Position numbers and translations under genes: made by a program. Below are positions 32,470-43,358 of a DNA stretch of 64,000 nt, piece by piece; the first letter of the stretch is position 1; every line of letters begins with the position of its first letter. The notes below the pieces were generated by a model, which was not told where the DNA came from, did no database searches, and saw only the letters and a list, made by a program, of their open reading frames with translations. Source of the stretch: Acheta domesticus (taxonomy: Eukaryota; Arthropoda; Insecta; Orthoptera; Gryllidae); the NCBI GenBank assembly GCA_031308135.1, contig JAHLJT010008446.1, positions 160,561,161 through 160,625,160 of the forward strand, in the 5' to 3' direction.

Positions 32470-34990
32470 ATCCAAAACAATGAAATGGAAATTGTCTCTC
32501 AAGACATCAATAATCAAGATCAAGAAATGGATTGTCAACCACATAATGACAATAAAATATCAAAAGAAACTATTAAAGGAACAAAGAGAGTCCACTATTC
32601 ATCTGATTTTCAGTTATCTACCACAGTGATCTCAGCAAATGAAACGGATGATGAAGAAACAGATCTTCCAAATCCAACCACTGATATACAAGAAAATACC
32701 TCAAAAGTGGAGACAAATTAAAAGATAAAACAAAAAGAAGATAAGACCAAAAAAACGGTGATCGAATATCTGATGGGGATGAAATTGATGATGTCAAAGA
32801 CCAAAATGAATAAAGTTGTAATTCAGAAGAGATACTTAGTAGTTCATCAGGTGATGAAGTGAAGGAAACAACAAACAACAGAAAGAAAAAGAGAACAAGG
32901 AACTCTGAAAAAAGACAGAAGAGCAAGTGTGGGACGAAATTGGAAAGAGATTAATTCAACCAAAACATAATTAACAGTTAATAATTAACAGTTATCCTCT
33001 AAATATTGACCAATTTATTAGTTTGATGGACAGAACAAAAGGAACTCAAAACATGAAGCAAATAGTAACGGAATATACAGAAAAAACAGAGGACTTAATC
33101 AGGATGTGTAAAGATTTACATGGGAAAATAGACCCACAAATGAAAAACAAATGTACTCGGCTTTCAAAAAAATTGCAACTATTAAGAAATAACAACAATC
33201 ACTCAACCTTCAGTTAGTTTGTGTCTACAGTAAAATAAATTCAAGAAATTATATCCTAAAACAAGTAATGGATATAATACAATGGAACACAAATGGGTTC
33301 TACAGAAGACTGGAAAACATCAAGTTAATAATAAACAAATTCAATCCAATATGTATATGCATCCAGGAAACAAATTTTTCCAATGATCATGTGCTCAGAT
33401 CAGAGAGTATTGCAACTTTTACAAAAACGGATGTCATTCAATTATAGCCAGTAGAGGTGTAGCAGTATACACCATAACATTTACTCTACCTGAGGAAATT
33501 CCATTGAACACAAATTTACAAGCAGTAGCTGTCAGTATAAAATTTCCCTTCAAATTAACAATCTGTAATGTATATTTACCAAATAGATATAAATTTAATC
33601 AGGAAGAATTAAACAAATTGACGGATCAACTTCCAAAGCCCTTGATTATGTTAGGGGATTTTAACAGACACCATAGGTACTGCGAATCCCATAAAAATGA
33701 TCATAGAGGAAAAATAATAGCAGAATGGTTGGAAAATAGACACAATCTTATTCTCCTTAACACCTCTCAACCTACCCATTTCAACAGTAGTAACGGACTA
33801 TCAAGCAATATCGATTTGTCTATAGCCTCAAATGAAATAGCACCAACTTTAAAATGGAATGCTTTGGAGGAATTATAAGACAGTGATAATTTTTCAGTAA
33901 GAATAAGAATTATGGAAGTCCTTGCTCCAATATAGCATCAACAAGAAGATGGCTATTCAACAAAGGGGATTGGAAATCATTCAGTGAAGGAATTGATAAT
34001 TCCCTCACTGAGATGTCAGAATTAACTGTTCACACAAATATGTCAGCAAATGAGCTTGTAACGACATTTACTAAAGTCATTCTTCATGCAGCAAATAAAA
34101 TAATCCCCAAATCATCAGAAATCCACAGAAAGAAATGTGTGGACATGGTGGAATAAGAAATGTGCTCAAGCAATACTTAAATCAAACAGGGCACAGAGGC
34201 TGTAAAAAAAGAATGCACAGAATGATCCTGATTAAGCGTACAGAATTAATTACAAGAAGAAGAGAACACACGCCAGAAAAACACTAAAAGAGAATAGGAA
34301 AAAAATCCTGGCAAAATTTTATATCAACAATAACACCGCAGACAGACAGTTCAACAGTATGGTAGAAAATACAATGCATAAAAAGTGGAAAATATAAATC
34401 AGACAAAATAGTGTTAGAAGATGCTGATGGTAAACTACATTTGGAACCCTCATACACTACAGAGCTTCTAGTAGAGAATTTTGCAGCAAATTCTAGGTCC
34501 AGCACTTACAACAACAAATTTATAAAATACAAGGAGATGGAAGAAAAAAAACAACAGCAAGTATGGTACAAGAGATAATACAAATCACATCAATGAAGAA
34601 ATAAAAAGACATGAACTGGAACTAGTTCTCTCTCAAGTAGGAAATTCAAGCCAGGTCCAGATGGCGTACCAAATGTAATAATAAAACAACTTTCAGACAA
34701 AGCACAAATGTACATTTTAGGTATATATAACTTTATATGGAAAAGACAGATATCCCCAAATACATGGAAAGAAGCTATAGTAATTCCCATTTTAAAGCCA
34801 GATAAAGTATCAAGCGCACCATCCAACTAGAGACTTATAGGGCCCAAAGCCCCTATATCACTTACCTGCAATGTATGTAAAATTATGGAGAAAATTATCA
34901 ACCAGAAGAATTAGATGGTACCTGGAAGAACATAATATTCTAGCACCACTACAATTTGGATTTAGAGAATCACGTTCGACAATTCGTATC
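32470..34990 (+). pseudogene. 5' half of an I-like LINE (ORF1, endonuclease, start of RT)
   Basis: ORF1-like sequence is rich in Lys, Glu, Asp and Ser (about 32485-32940) and ends with a conserved-looking helical piece (YTEKTEDLIRMCKDLHGK, 33073-33126). ORF2 starts at ATG 33268, with endonuclease motifs IIQWNTNGFYRRLENIK, CICIQETNF, LGDFNRHH (33650-33673) and SSNIDLSIAS. RT sequence appears as PGPDGVP-like and HLPAMYVKLW, and ends at LQFGFRESRSTI near 34990. Several stops and shifts break it. It is cut before motif A, so no catalytic Asp remains. The domain types match the fragment at 48139-52170, and both may come from one family. Confidence 0.75.
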
Positions 34991-35486
34991 TAATAAATTT
35001 AGAAGCCGAGATATGCGAAGCTTTCATAAACTAGTCGCGCTTCCAACGCACATATTTTATCGCATTGCTTCTATATGGCCCTAAATGCTATTCCACTACT
35101 TCATAAACCAGCAAAAGTGTATTCTACCGGAAACCTTTTTCCGTTCCAAGACTCGAATCCGATACTCAAACTTATCAAACCGGCACTTATACTACTACGC
35201 CACACTAGCACCGTATGGGTGGAACAGAGCCATAAAAAGAATCGAGCCGAGCTATAAAAATGGTAAATGCATGATAAAGAAACAATTGATACGATAGTAC
35301 ATACTCTTTACAAATCCAAGAAGAGACGCGAAAAAATGTTAAAAATTCGAAAAAAATATAGACACTTCCAGTTCATTTATCGTAATTATTGCAATATTTA
35401 TAATTCAAATGGCTTCACATGGTTCTCAATACAGTTTCTAGAATTCTTAATTATTTCCTGTGAGAACAGAGAATTTTGACAAATGA
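34991..35486. other. Unassigned AT-rich DNA
   Basis: No recognisable gene; only short overlapping frames. Confidence 0.45.
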
Positions 35487-35572
35487 TATTTCCCGACCAG
35501 GGCTCGAACCGGCGAAGCTTCCCTCAAAAGTGCTGTGGCAATGCTTGCCGAATAACGACTCCGACAACAATA
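35487..35572 (-). mobile_element. Possible tRNA-derived SINE head
   Basis: The minus strand carries GGTTCGAGCCC (B-box-like, about 35503-35513) about 50 bases after GTTATTCGGCAAGCATTG, a plausible degenerate A box. It lies immediately next to the TAA microsatellite. The body of the element is not recognisable. Confidence 0.4.
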
Positions 35573-35573
35573 G

Positions 35574-35615
<42 letters not shown>
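35573..35615. repeat. (TAA)n microsatellite
   Basis: A pure TAA array that forms the 5' flank of the Dong/R4-like copy that follows. Confidence 0.95.
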
Positions 35616-35617
<2 letters not shown>

Positions 35618-38600
35618 TGAAACCAATGAGCAAAATGAATAGAACAAGCAATGTAATGAACCTTAACGTGCCTTCTTCTACCAATGTCCCATACCTGCTC
35701 AGAAACCGAGCTAATGTCACCTTGTCGACGTCTGGCCATCCCACGGATGTTAGTCCCAGGGACCCAGAGCCGGCAGTAGCTCGATGCCATCGTCAGAGAT
35801 GGACCCGGATGAATTAAAGGAGGTGATGTGGGGCTTTTACTAGGCAAAAGCGAAAAATGGGGGCCTCAAAATAGAAGTTTTTAAGATATGGAGTGAGCGG
35901 AACCCAGATATGAGACCTACCCTAGACTCAAAGAAGCTTGCCAGTTAACGACGATACATACTCAGCAGTGGAAAATTCATAGCAGAACAACTTGCAGACA
36001 TCCAGAGAAACGCAGAGTATGTTCATCGATCAAACCATCCACATGACGAACATTTAGAACCATCTAATATCCCTAAAAACGATGATCCCCTTCAAGGTTC
36101 ATCTCTTCCAAATGAAACATTCGTCAGTGGTGAAAATTCATCTGGCCATGAGTCACACGATAAGGACATGATGCGGAACCTCCTCCGACGCGAGATAGAG
36201 CGAGTTCGTCTACTTCCATTCGAATCTCGTGCACCGTTGAGGAGAATTTACGAAAATGCTAAAGCTAAGAGAGTGATAGAAACAGCGAATTCTGTCTTAA
36301 ATGAGGTTGTACAGGCCTCAAGTAGAGATCTAGATATTACTGAAATCAATCACATCGTGTATGCAACTGGATATCTAGTATCTCAGATAATCTTGGGGCC
36401 AGCCAAGAACACCGATGGCAGACAGCCAGACAGAGTAAAAGCTCCGTACCTCCATGGATGAAAAGAATTATGAAACGGATAGCCGACACACGGCGTGAAA
36501 TATCACTCCTAGCCGAGGCATCTCCTAAGTCAAACCACACATATAAAGTTCAACAAAAAATACTCCATGTTGAACAAAAATTCCTAATTGACAATGACAC
36601 AACTAGGCTAACGGTAGCTGAAAAGCTAAAAGAAAAAATCCAAGCATGGGCTCAACGAATAAGACGGTTAAAAACGTAAAATCGATTTCCGTGTACAGAA
36701 CCGGTAGTTTGAAACAGACGCGAAGAGATTCTATCGCAGTCTGACTCAAAAACCGAACGGCAATGCTGCCCCTCCTTCAAAAGATGACGTCGAAACATTT
36801 TGGTCAGGAATCTGGGAGGAAACCAGATCGTACAAACAAAGACGCATCGTGGCTCCAATCTGAAGTTGATGCTGCCAATGGACTCGTGGAAACAGTGGAA
36901 CATGCTTCAAGGATTCTCGAAAGAGGACCTATGCCAACAATTAAGAATATGGAAAACTGGAAATCCCCTGGGGTTGATAAGATCCAAGATTTATTGGATT
37001 AAGAAATTAACAGCACTACATTCTCATCTTGCAAAGGCTGTTAATAAAATTTTAGAAAACCCTAACGAACTCCCCGAATGGCTCACTCGCGGCATCACGT
37101 ATTTGCTACCCCAAGGAGGAGACAGCTCTTTGGCGAAGAACTACAGGCCAATTACTTGCCTGCCAATAATGTACAAACTTATAACTGCAGCATTGCTGAC
37201 AAAATGTATAGGCACCTAGAGTAAGAACCATCTGTTGCCTGTTGAACAGAAAGGATGTCGTAAAGGTTCCTATGGCTGTAAGGAAATCTTGCTTCTGAAT
37301 AAAATAATTTTTAAATGATGTAAAGAAACGAAAACGGTAATTTAAGCATGGCTTGGAGTGACTACAGAAGGCCATTGACAGTGTACCACACGATTGGATT
37401 TGAAGACGCTGGAGATCTATCGATTTCATTCTAGTCTGTTGAGTTTTTCGCAAGGCTAGTATGAAGTCGTGGAGCACCAAGTTACTAATCCACAGCGGAA
37501 AGGGAGTAGTAGAAAAAAGAAGTTATTCAGATATACAGGGGAATTTTCAAGGAGATTCACTATCCCCTCTGTGTTTTGCATTTGTTTGATTCCTCTATCA
37601 AGACAGCTGTCGCACACTGACTTTGGTTACAAGCTCCATGGTGATGAAAGGCCTGTATCACATTTATTTTACATGGACGATCTTAAAGTGTTTGCTAAGA
37701 ATGAAGCGATTCTCTCCCGAATGCTGTCTGTCATCAATTATTTTTAGCAATGACATCTGCATGAAGTTTGGTCTTGACAAGTGTGCAAAAGTCAACTTAA
37801 AAGAGGCAAAATGACCACGTCCGAGAACATTGAAGTTGATAGACACACTGTGATTCAAGATCTTGAGCCAGGTAAAACTTACAATATCTGGGCATTGAAG
37901 AATGTGAGACCATCTCGAACGACACAATGAAAGAGGGAATTCGCAGGGAGTATTATAGACGAGCGAGACTTGTCCTGCAGTCCGCTCTGAACTCAAGGAA
38001 TAAAATATCAGCAATAGGTAGTTTGGCGGTACCTGTAGCCGAATACAGTTTCGGACTAGTAGACTGGACTGAACAGGAAATTCGCATCATGGATCGAAAA
38101 ACCAGAAAACTGCTTACAATGCATCATGTCGCCCACCCCCGAGCGGATGTACATAGACTTTATGTTTCACGTAAGGAAGGAGGAAGAGGCCTGAGACAAA
38201 TTGAAGCCTCCTGGCACAATGCAATAACCGGGATGGGAAAGTATGTAGTCAGCCATCAAGATGACCCACTAATACGACAGGTCATGAAATCTGACCGAAG
38301 AATGGGAAACAGAGGCATTGTAAGTGTAGCAAGAAGCATTGCGAACAAGACTATGCAAGACACCCAGAATGACAGAGACACTGAACTTCTGATGCTACTT
38401 AACATGAAATTTGAGACACAGAAAATGTTAAAAAAATCGTGGAGAGACAAACCACTCCACGGACAATATTTAAAAATAATGGACAAGGTGCAGATCTATA
38501 AAGATCAATCATTTATGTGGCTTAAAAAGGGAAGAATGAAGCCAGAATCGGAAGCACTGGTAATAGCTGCCCAAGATCAGGCCTTGAGAACACGACATTA

Positions 38601-39308
38601 TGATAAAACGGTTCTCAAAATTTCCCAAGATGATAAATGCCGCATTTGTCAGGAACACGTAGAAACCATTGATCATATTGTCTCAGCTTGTCCAATTCTA
38701 GCAAAGACCGAATATTTGAAAACACACGACAGGGTGTGTAGCTACCTCCACTGGCAGATCTGTACCGCCCTCGAAGTTCCGAACACAGGCCCCAAGTGGT
38801 ACGAACACTCACCGAAACCGGTGACGTCTGTTGGATTGTGGATATTTACGATATTGTACGACCAACAAATTCAAACTGATCGCACAATAGCAGCAAACAA
38901 ACCGGATATAGTTATCCGGGATATGGAGAAAAAAACATGTTTACTTATCGATGTTGCTGTACCTTGCGATCGAAACGTAGTTACCAAGGAGGTAGAGAAA
39001 TGTCATAAATACAAGAGTTTGGAAATCGAGATCAGCCGAATGTGGGGCGTAAAAGCACAGGTCGTACCGATAGTTATCGGAGCTCTGGGATTTGTTCCGC
39101 AAAATTTGTGTAAGAACTTGTCTAAACTCCCAGGTAATCCAAAAGACTGGAAGTGCAAGAAATCGCTTTATTTGGAACAGCCCACATTTTGCGCAAAATA
39201 TTGTAGAGGCACCGACAGTCCCTAGATCTACCCCTTAGGTAGCTGGTTGCAACCTGGAGTAGATTTTATATTCAGCCGACACATAATACCTTTAGTCGTG
39301 ATTTAGAG
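35616..39308 (+). mobile_element. Dong/R4-like LINE, nearly full coding length, broken
   Basis: The copy starts within a few bases of the codons for KPMSKM, so it lacks the 5' leader but nearly all of the coding region is present. N-terminal pieces: 35616-36680. RT pieces: 36720-37800, including GITYLLP, NYRPITCLPIMYK, motif A with Asp retained in a damaged context (about 37350-37372) and FYMDDLKVFAKNE (about 37664). The C-terminal part is open from 37927 to 39225. Many stops and shifts break the first two thirds. Compared with 7761-11927 it keeps the read-through where that copy has a frameshift at about 10430 and stops at about 10370 and 8272, which shows those lesions are private. TAA repeats flank both sides. 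Confidence 0.9.
37927..39225 (+). CDS. C-terminal RT thumb, CCHC knuckle and restriction-like endonuclease (open frame in a dead LINE)
   Basis: An uninterrupted 432-codon frame inside an otherwise broken copy. Residues 1-230 are the thumb and linker (FGLVDWTEQEIR, LYVSRKEGGRGLRQIE). Residues 238-255 are the zinc knuckle CRICQEHVETIDHIVSAC (CX2CX8HX4C). Residues 322-348 carry the endonuclease core KPDIVIRD...LIDVAVPCD, with Asp 327 and Asp 341 as likely metal ligands. In R2-group elements this nuclease nicks the target DNA to prime reverse transcription. It is the only copy here with this whole region undamaged. It is called CDS only because the frame is open; the element as a whole cannot move. 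Confidence 0.75.
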   Translation: MKEGIRREYYRRARLVLQSALNSRNKISAIGSLAVPVAEYSFGLVDWTEQEIRIMDRKTRKLLTMHHVAHPRADVHRLYVSRKEGGRGLRQIEASWHNAITGMGKYVVSHQDDPLIRQVMKSDRRMGNRGIVSVARSIANKTMQDTQNDRDTELLMLLNMKFETQKMLKKSWRDKPLHGQYLKIMDKVQIYKDQSFMWLKKGRMKPESEALVIAAQDQALRTRHYDKTVLKISQDDKCRICQEHVETIDHIVSACPILAKTEYLKTHDRVCSYLHWQICTALEVPNTGPKWYEHSPKPVTSVGLWIFTILYDQQIQTDRTIAANKPDIVIRDMEKKTCLLIDVAVPCDRNVVTKEVEKCHKYKSLEIEISRMWGVKAQVVPIVIGALGFVPQNLCKNLSKLPGNPKDWKCKKSLYLEQPTFCAKYCRGTDSP

Positions 39309-39336
39309 GAATAATAATAATAATAACAACAATAAT
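39309..39336. repeat. (AAT)n/(AAC)n microsatellite between two LINE copies
   Basis: A TAA array with a short AAC interruption. It is the 3' tail of the preceding copy and the 5' flank of the next, head to tail. Confidence 0.95.
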
Positions 39337-40497
39337 ACTTTATGTGTCACGTAAGGAAGGAGGAAGAGGCCTCAGACAAATTGAGGCCTCCTGGCACAAC
39401 GCAAGAGTCGGGTTCGGGAAGTATGTAGTCAGCCATCAAGATGACCCTCTAATGAGGCAGGTCATGAAATCTGACCGAAGAATGGAAAACAGAGGCATTG
39501 TTAGTGTAGCAAGAAGCATTGCGAAGAAAACTAGGGAAGACACGTCAAATAACACAGACACTGAACTTCTGATGCTGCTAAACATGAAGAGTGAGACACA
39601 AAAAATGTTAAAGAAATCGTGGAGAGACAAACCACTCCACGGGCAATACTTAAAAAGAATGGACAAGGTGCAGATCAATAAATATCAATTATTTATGTGG
39701 CTTAAAGAGGGAAGAATGAAGCCAGAATCGGAAGCACTTATAATAGCTGCCCAAGATCAGGTCTTGAGAACACGACATTATGATAAAGCGATTCTCAAAA
39801 TTTCCCAAGATGATAAATGCCGCATTTGCCAGGAGCAAGTAGAAACCATTGATCATATTGTCTCAGCTTGTCCAATCCTAACAAAGACCGAATACCTGAA
39901 AAGACATGACAGGGTGTGTAGCTACCTCAACTGGTAGATCTGTACCGCCCTCGAAGTTCCAAACACATGCCCCAAGTGGTACGAACACTCACCAAAACCG
40001 GTGACTTCTGTTGTATTGTATACGATATTGTACGACCAACAAATTCAAACTGATCTCACGATAGCGGCAAACACACCGGACATAGTTATCCGGGATTTGG
40101 CGAAAAAATCGTGCGTTTTACTAATGTTTACTAATGTTGCTGTACCTTGCGATCAAAACGTCGTTACCACGGAGGCAGAGAAACGTCTTAAATACAAGAG
40201 TTTGGAAATCGAGATCAGCCAAATGTGGGGCGTAAAAGCACAGGTCGTCCCGATAGTTATCGGAGCTCTGGGATTTGTTCCGCAAAATTTGAGTAAGAAC
40301 TTGTCAAAACTCCCTGGTAATTCAAAAGACAGGGAAGTGCAAGAAATTGCTTTATTGGAACAGCCCACATTTTGCGTAAAGTATTGTAGAGGCACTGATA
40401 GTCACCGGATCTGCTCCTTAGGTAACTGGTTGCAACCTGGAGTAGATTTTATATTTAGCCGACTGATAACATATTTAGTCGTGATGTAATGGAAAAC
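39337..40497 (+). pseudogene. 5'-truncated Dong/R4-like LINE (knuckle and endonuclease)
   Basis: Starts at the codons for LYVSRKEGG and runs to the element 3' end. The frame is open over 39344-39937 and again 40001-40489, interrupted by TAG at about 39935 in place of the Gln of WQIC. The zinc knuckle CRICQEQVETIDHIVSAC is present. The endonuclease core has a small insertion caused by a local duplication of TTTACTAATG (about 40118-40138), giving LLMFTNVAVPCD instead of LIDVAVPCD, which removes an Asp predicted to be catalytic. TAA repeats flank both ends. Confidence 0.9.
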
Positions 40498-40516
40498 TAA
40501 TAATAATAATAATAAT
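40498..40516. repeat. (TAA)n at a tail-to-tail LINE junction
   Basis: Nineteen bases of TAA shared as 3' tail by a plus-strand Dong/R4-like copy and a minus-strand CR1-like copy. Confidence 0.95.
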
Positions 40517-41587
40517 ACTTTATTGCACAAAAAGTACAACGGCGAGTCTCGGTAATTAAATTACTGCTTTTTAGACTAACCACAAGAAAAATACAGAAGA
40601 TAATAAACATAACATCAAAAGGGAATAAGCATAAGTGGAATACAAAGCATAAATGTAAGTACATGAGGGTTAGAAATTGAAAAAGTTACATAAGTACAAT
40701 ACAATTGTAAGTGTATAGCAGTTAATATGAGGCAATATAACATAACAGGAAACACTGAAGTAATGCTAAATATATACATCAAGAAGGTTACAAAAAATTT
40801 AGCACAATACATCAAGAAACACTGAAGAAAGATTAAAAGTTAAGTTTAATAAATTTACAAAGTTTTTCAGAAAATGATTTGTAGGGAAGGGTTTTAAGCT
40901 TATGAGGGATTAAATTGTAGAAGTGTGGACCAAGATAGCTAAAGAATGCCTCGAATTTGGTAGTACGATGAACGGGAATAACAAGTAGGGAATTGGCAAG
41001 TCAGGTAGTACGTGAAACAGACCCATTAGATTGTGAAAAAAGTTTAAGTCGATCCCGAAGATAACTGGGAGAATTAGAGGAGAGCACAGAGTGTACCAGT
41101 AAACATAGGTGAAATATCCATCTCAGTCTCATGGTCAACCAGTCTGATTTATCCATGAATAGTGATATATGCTCATATTTCCGAACATTGAAACAGAACC
41201 TCAAACTCGCATTCTGAATAGATTGAACTCTAGCAAAATTTCCTTGAGATAGTACAGGGCTATAAAAAATATCACTGTAATTAAATAACGACAGTATGAG
41301 AGTATTGCACAACATTAGCTTGGTTGACTGTGTTAATTGGTTGCGATATTGGTATAGGACCTTAATCTCAAATATGCTGCTCTACATTTGATTAACACAT
41401 GGTGATCAAAATTCCATCCACAGTCCATCCATAAACCAAGATTTTTAGCAAGATCAACATGACCAATAGAATGACCATCAATTAACAGCTGAAAATTATT
41501 CGTAATTGCATTTCTTAGGCGATTTGTGATATGCATGATATGCATGACATTAACACTTATATAATTGTAATACGAACATGGTGGTTT
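40517..41587 (-). pseudogene. 5'-truncated CR1-like LINE (RT C-terminus)
   Basis: Minus-strand frames 41599-41333 and 41315-41001 encode the RT thumb and C-terminal domain (AKNLGLWMDCGWNFDHHV, then NYSDIFYSPVLSQ and RVQSIQNASLRFCF), followed by a decayed end with FEAFFSYLGPHFYN and an A/T-rich 3' UTR. The 3' terminus reads TTGTGCAATAAAGTATT followed by ATT repeats, a typical CR1-group ending. Truncated at its 5' end near 41587, where LTIR sequence begins. It is not the same family as 11961-16527, as the protein differs clearly. Confidence 0.75.
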
Positions 41588-41910
41588 CAGTTCTCGCACT
41601 AGGAAGCCGAAAAATCCAGAGAATGTAAAAAAATGTCCTTCGTGCGCTAAAATAAGGTATCATCATTCATAAGATCATCATTCATAACAAAAACTAGTTC
41701 AATTTAGAGATTAGAAAACTACGTTCTGCGAAAAAGTCTGTGCCATTCTATAGCACTGCTGGTTTTTCTAAATTGAGCAACAAGTTTTATCCACTCTTTC
41801 GTTACCAGGCCCCAGCTGCAAGTGTTTTCCTTGCAAAAATTCCCCATTTTCCAGCGCACGATTACATAACTTTCTCTTATTACGAAGTATTCGTAAGGCG
41901 AAAAAGTAAT
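41588..41910 (-). mobile_element. LTIR family end fragment
   Basis: On the plus strand: TAGGAAGCCGAAAAATCC, then GCCATTCTATAGCACTGCTG, then GTTTTATCCACTCTTTCGTT, GGCCCCAGCTGCAAG and CGCACGATTACATAACTTTC. This is the reverse complement of module X joined to the outer terminal inverted repeat, i.e. the left end of an element in minus orientation. It shows that the outer sequence found at module Y ends is also present, inverted, at module X ends. Confidence 0.7.
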
Positions 41911-42221
41911 AATAATTCCGGGGTATGTAAGTTGGTCGCATGCGTTCTGGTTATATTGTATTTCAATTTAACTTTGAAATACTCATAATTTTACTTAAAT
42001 CGATTCATACAGATGCACACAAGGCAACGACTGATATGACATGACACACATTTCAGAAATCAAATAACAGAGTTGAAAAAATGTTTAAAAGATGCAATTT
42101 GTGAAAACGGAGACAAGTCGTTATTTATCTGCATAGATTCTATTAGTGAGCAGATGTACTAGAAAATATTTTCAATAAAGTTTCTTCACTCTTCAATAGG
42201 TTTTTTCTGGAACGACACATT
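41911..42221. other. Unassigned AT-rich DNA
   Basis: Nothing recognised. Confidence 0.45.
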
Positions 42222-42345
42222 CACCAGATTAAAATCCCCATCTGGGATTCGAACCTGATGTCTTTAGAAGTGAAGCGCGCAGACCCAGACCGCGTTAATA
42301 AGCGTTGCCGTTGCAGCGAGTTGCGGAGTGAAGACATATATCAGT
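42222..42345 (-). mobile_element. Possible tRNA-derived SINE head or tRNA relic
   Basis: The minus strand contains GGTTCGAATCCCAGATGGGG (perfect B box at about 42246-42256), preceded by GCGCGCTTCACTTCTAAAGA. No clear A box or cloverleaf is seen, so this is a tRNA-like relic or SINE head. Confidence 0.5.
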
Positions 42346-42359
42346 CAAAACGTAATTTC

Positions 42360-43162
42360 ATCAGCTCTGTCATTAGGAAGCCGGTAATTGTCAACAAGCG
42401 AAAAACATGTCTTTTGGGTGACAAAGAAAGGCAGCGGTGAAGGGCTTACTCCAAATTCTATTTCTGACGAACGACATCAGAAAAATAACTACAGCGAGAA
42501 AGCATATTCCATTCTATAGCACCACTAGATTATTTATTTACCGTCCCTCATTACACACTTGGAGAAAATTTAAAGAAAAAATTTGGAGCGGTTTTAGAGA
42601 ATGTTTTTGTGCTTTTGAAGCAAAGATTACCCAGAAACGACTCGTTTTTTTCAGAAAATTCTACATAACCTTTTTTAAAGAGCTAATTTTGTACAAGAGA
42701 CTTTGTCTAAGGTAAAAATCGCTATTACAATTTTGTAGTTTTAAAAATATTTGTTTGCAATTTTCAAAAAAAAAGTTTTTCCCAGAAGTAGGACAAAGAC
42801 CATATTTTTATCGTCCTTCATTACATAAGTGAGGAACTTTTAAAGAAAAAATTTGGAGCGGTTTTTGAGGAAAAATGTTTTTTTGTAAATCTGAAGCGCA
42901 ATTTACGCAAAAACTATTCCAAAAAATTGTATATAGCCTTATTTAAAGTGCTGATTTCGTACAACCGACTTTGTCTTATGCAAAAATCTCTATCTTCAAT
43001 TTGGCAGTTTTTAAATATTTGGTTTTTGCAATTTTCGAAAAATTGGGGATATCAACGAAAACGATACCTACATCATTCCTTTAAACGTCCTTCGAAATAT
43101 TCAACAACAAAATTTAATCAAAAAATTTAATAAATCAAAAATATCAGTTTCAAATTCCAGGA
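42360..43162 (+). mobile_element. LTIR family copy, left part (split by Jockey-like element)
   Basis: Begins with TTAGGAAGCCGG and GAACGACATCAGAAAAATAA, CATTCTATAGCACCACTAG, then at least two Z modules (GGAGCGGTTTTAGAGAAT at 42586; GGAGCGGTTTTTGAGGAA at 42858; each followed by CTTATTTAAAG-type sequence). It breaks off at AAATTCCAGGA (43152-43162) and resumes at 47830. Confidence 0.7.
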
Positions 43163-43358
43163 CATTTTGCTTAGAGCCTCCGTCGCGAACGGTCGTCCCG
43201 GCAGCGCTCCGCTTCGTGTAGATAAGCTCAAGGCGTACTAGTCTGCGGCGTGCTCTCGACCTGCGAGGGCCGCCGCGCTCCAGTGTGTTCAGAACTTCAA
43301 CTATTTTTACAGTTATATTTAAAGTAGGAAGTGCTCAATAGTTTTCAGTAAAACTAAA

